Assembly: GCA_016708465.1 (NCBI GenBank)
Contig: JADJFT010000014.1
Coordinates: 1-19,355, forward strand
Source: Rhodanobacteraceae bacterium
GTDB taxonomy: Bacteria; Pseudomonadota; Gammaproteobacteria; Xanthomonadales; Ahniellaceae
Length of the DNA stretch: 19,355 bases
Direction of reading: 5' to 3'
The notes under the pieces are model-generated. The model had not been told where the DNA came from. It did no database searches and worked only from the letters and a program-made list of their open reading frames with translations. Shown here piece after piece: positions 18,199 through 19,355 of this stretch (positions are counted from its first letter, which is position 1; every line of letters starts with the position of its first letter). The translations under genes were made by a program, and so were the position numbers.

Positions 18199-18209
18199 AC
18201 AAGTCGCCA
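18188..18209 (+). repeat. IS5-type left terminal inverted repeat
   Basis: GGAACCTCTGAACAAGT is the outer end of the element. The inner 15 bases from 18195 are repeated exactly, inverted, at the window end. The GGAA start matches the termini of IS5-group elements as I recall them. Confidence 0.8.
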
Positions 18210-18343
18210 TGAGCGCGCTATCGACGCGCCACGGATCGCTTCTTGGAATTTCGGTCATCTGACGACGATCAATCCGTCGTTTTTGCTTTCAGGCCTTTTC
18301 AGGCCATTTTCGTCAATTCTCGAATTGCGGACTCAATGACCCG

Positions 18344-19296
18344 TCATCGCCACCGTTGCTTGCGCGCCATCCACAAATTCGACAGCGCGAACAGCGTGAT
18401 GACCTGCGCGGTGTTCTTCGCGAGGCCCTTGAAGCGCACTTTCACGAAGCCAAACTGGCGCTTGATCACGCGAAACGGATGCTCGACTCGCGCACGCACT
18501 CTCGCCTTCAGTGTTTCCAGTTCCTGGATCGCTGTCTTCAGCGGACCATCGTTCATCGCCTTGATCTTTCCGCGCTTCGCAGCAATTCGCCACTGGATGC
18601 GCTTGCGTGCCACGCGCTTGTCCGCGCCGGTGTAACCCGCGTCGGCATGCACGACCTTTTCCTTGCCGTGCAACAGCGCTTCCGTCTGCGTCACGTCGGC
18701 CACATTCGCCGCGGTCGTCGTCACCGTATGCACCAGACCGGAATCGACGTCCGCGCCAATGTGCGCCTTCATGCCGAAGAACCACTGGTTGCCCTTCTTC
18801 GTCTGATGCATCTCGGGATCACGTGCGTTGTCTGCGTTCTTGGTCGAGCTCGGCGCCGCGATGATCGTGGCATCCACCATCGTGCCGCGCTTCAGCATCA
18901 AGCCCTTCCGGCACAGATCAGCATTCACTACCTGCAAAATCCGCGGTGCCAAATCATTGGCTTCCAGCAGATGCCGAAAGTTCAACAACGTCGTCTCGTC
19001 CGGGATCGCGCGCGTCAGCGACAAGTGCGCGAACTGCCTACCGGTGCAATCTCGTACAGCGCTTCTTCCATCGCCGGATCACTGAAACCAAACCAGTTCT
19101 GCATCAGATGAATCCGCAGCATCGTCTCCAGCGCATACGGCGGTCGACCACGCCCCGCCTTCGGATACGCCGGCTCAATCAACGCCAGCAACGCCGTCCA
19201 CGGCACCACCTTGTCCATCTCCGCCAGGAACACCTCGCGCCGCGTCCGCTTCTTCTTGCCCGCGTACTCCGCGTCCCCGAAACTCATCTGACTCAT
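18344..19296 (-). CDS. IS5-family transposase (apparent single-base frameshift)
   Basis: From ATG 19296 the protein starts MSQMSFGDAEYAGKKKRTRREVFL and shows the IS5 N-terminal (DUF772-like) region PYALETMLRIHLMQNWFGFSDPAMEEALYE. After EIAPV the frame changes: the remainder, LTRAIPDETTLLNFRHLLE onward, is open to 18344. Adding one base near 19036-19040 gives APV-(R/G)-QFAHLSLTRAIPDETTLLNF, the canonical IS5 sequence, and about 317 residues. DDE catalytic positions are visible: D in MVDATIIAAPSSTKN, D in VVHADAGYTGADKR, and E in RARVEHPFRVIKRQFGFVKVRFKGL-type context. The enzyme cuts and joins the element ends. Most IS5 members use a single frame, so a sequencing indel is the simplest reading; a programmed frameshift cannot be excluded. 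Confidence 0.92.
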
Positions 19297-19340
19297 GCTT
19301 CAATCCGTCATCGCTGCTCACCGCGATGAGACCACAATGT

Positions 19341-19355
19341 TGGCGACTTGTTCAG
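19341..19355 (-). repeat. IS5-type right terminal inverted repeat (outer bases outside window)
   Basis: TGGCGACTTGTTCAG is the exact reverse complement of 18195-18209. The remaining seven outer bases would lie past the window end. Confidence 0.85.

Larger units (their letters stand above)
18188..19355 (-). mobile_element. IS5-family insertion sequence, right end just beyond the window
   Basis: The left end GGAACCTCTGAACAAGTCGCCA begins at 18188 and shares a 15-base perfect inverted repeat with the last bases of the window (CTGAACAAGTCGCCA, 18195-18209 against 19341-19355 reversed). The right terminus should lie seven bases past the window, giving about 1175 bp, normal for IS5. The flanking TTAG at 18184-18187 fits the YTAR target of IS5-group elements, but the matching duplication is outside the window. 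The element interrupts the P-domain gene and carries its transposase on the minus strand. About 135 bp between the left end and the transposase stop hold no gene. Confidence 0.9.

Noticed and set aside
19015..19045. Programmed frameshifting in the IS5 transposase
   Set aside because: No clear slippery heptamer (A- or T-rich run) lies at the junction and the same kind of break occurs in six unrelated genes here; a missing base is simpler.
1..19355. tRNA, rRNA, CRISPR arrays, riboswitches, phage genes
   Set aside because: I looked for repeated spacers, tRNA-like cloverleaf ends and phage structural motifs and saw none. No gene-free stretch exceeds 300 bases; the largest gap (17418-17674) holds only leader sequences.

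Overview
The window is GC-rich and densely coded, and looks like a gammaproteobacterium of the Xanthomonadales/Lysobacterales, possibly Rhodanobacteraceae. The grounds are the gene neighbourhoods (MCE/MlaD plus PqiC-type lipoprotein beside a PCMT-like gene and tolC; etfBA beside a RIO1-like kinase), a TPR-tailed Ser/Thr kinase, and secreted Asp-box proteins whose C-terminal tail recalls the IFxDGFE-like tails I remember from that group. The assignment rests on protein resemblance and memory, not on a marker gene.

Layout. 1-1420 (minus): end of a lipid-transport operon, an MCE/MlaD-like gene followed by an overlapping PqiC-like lipoprotein gene cut by the window edge. 1625-3653 (plus): PCMT-like methyltransferase and a TolC-family outer-membrane protein, then a strong hairpin. 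3743-5437 (minus): etfB-etfA, the electron transfer flavoprotein. 5536-6450 (plus): RIO1-family kinase. 6460-8310 (minus): an unrecognised 135-residue protein, a YkgJ-type Cys-cluster protein and an ATP-grasp ligase. 8435-11280 (plus): a transmembrane Ser/Thr kinase with a C-terminal TPR domain. 11285-17417 (minus): two tandem paralogous secreted Asp-box (BNR/Vps10-like) beta-propeller proteins of about 1000 residues each, with a shared C-terminal module. 17675-18198 (plus): a secreted P-domain protein whose gene is interrupted by an IS5-family element that runs to the window end; the last 15 bases form the inverted-repeat partner of the element's left end.

Seven genes (mlaD-like, etfA, the kinase, both propeller genes, the P-domain gene and the transposase) carry single-base frameshifts, mostly one missing base in or next to a short homopolymer. 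After restoring one base each reads through at the expected family length. This pattern argues for residual indel errors in the assembly rather than nine independent mutations, so these genes are annotated over their full span.

The left half is ordinary housekeeping: envelope lipid trafficking, efflux/secretion and electron transfer. The right half, 8.4-19.4 kb, is accessory. A membrane kinase with a probably extracytoplasmic TPR sensor sits tail to tail with two large exported propeller proteins and a third exported P-domain protein. A functional link between them is possible but is not shown by the sequence.
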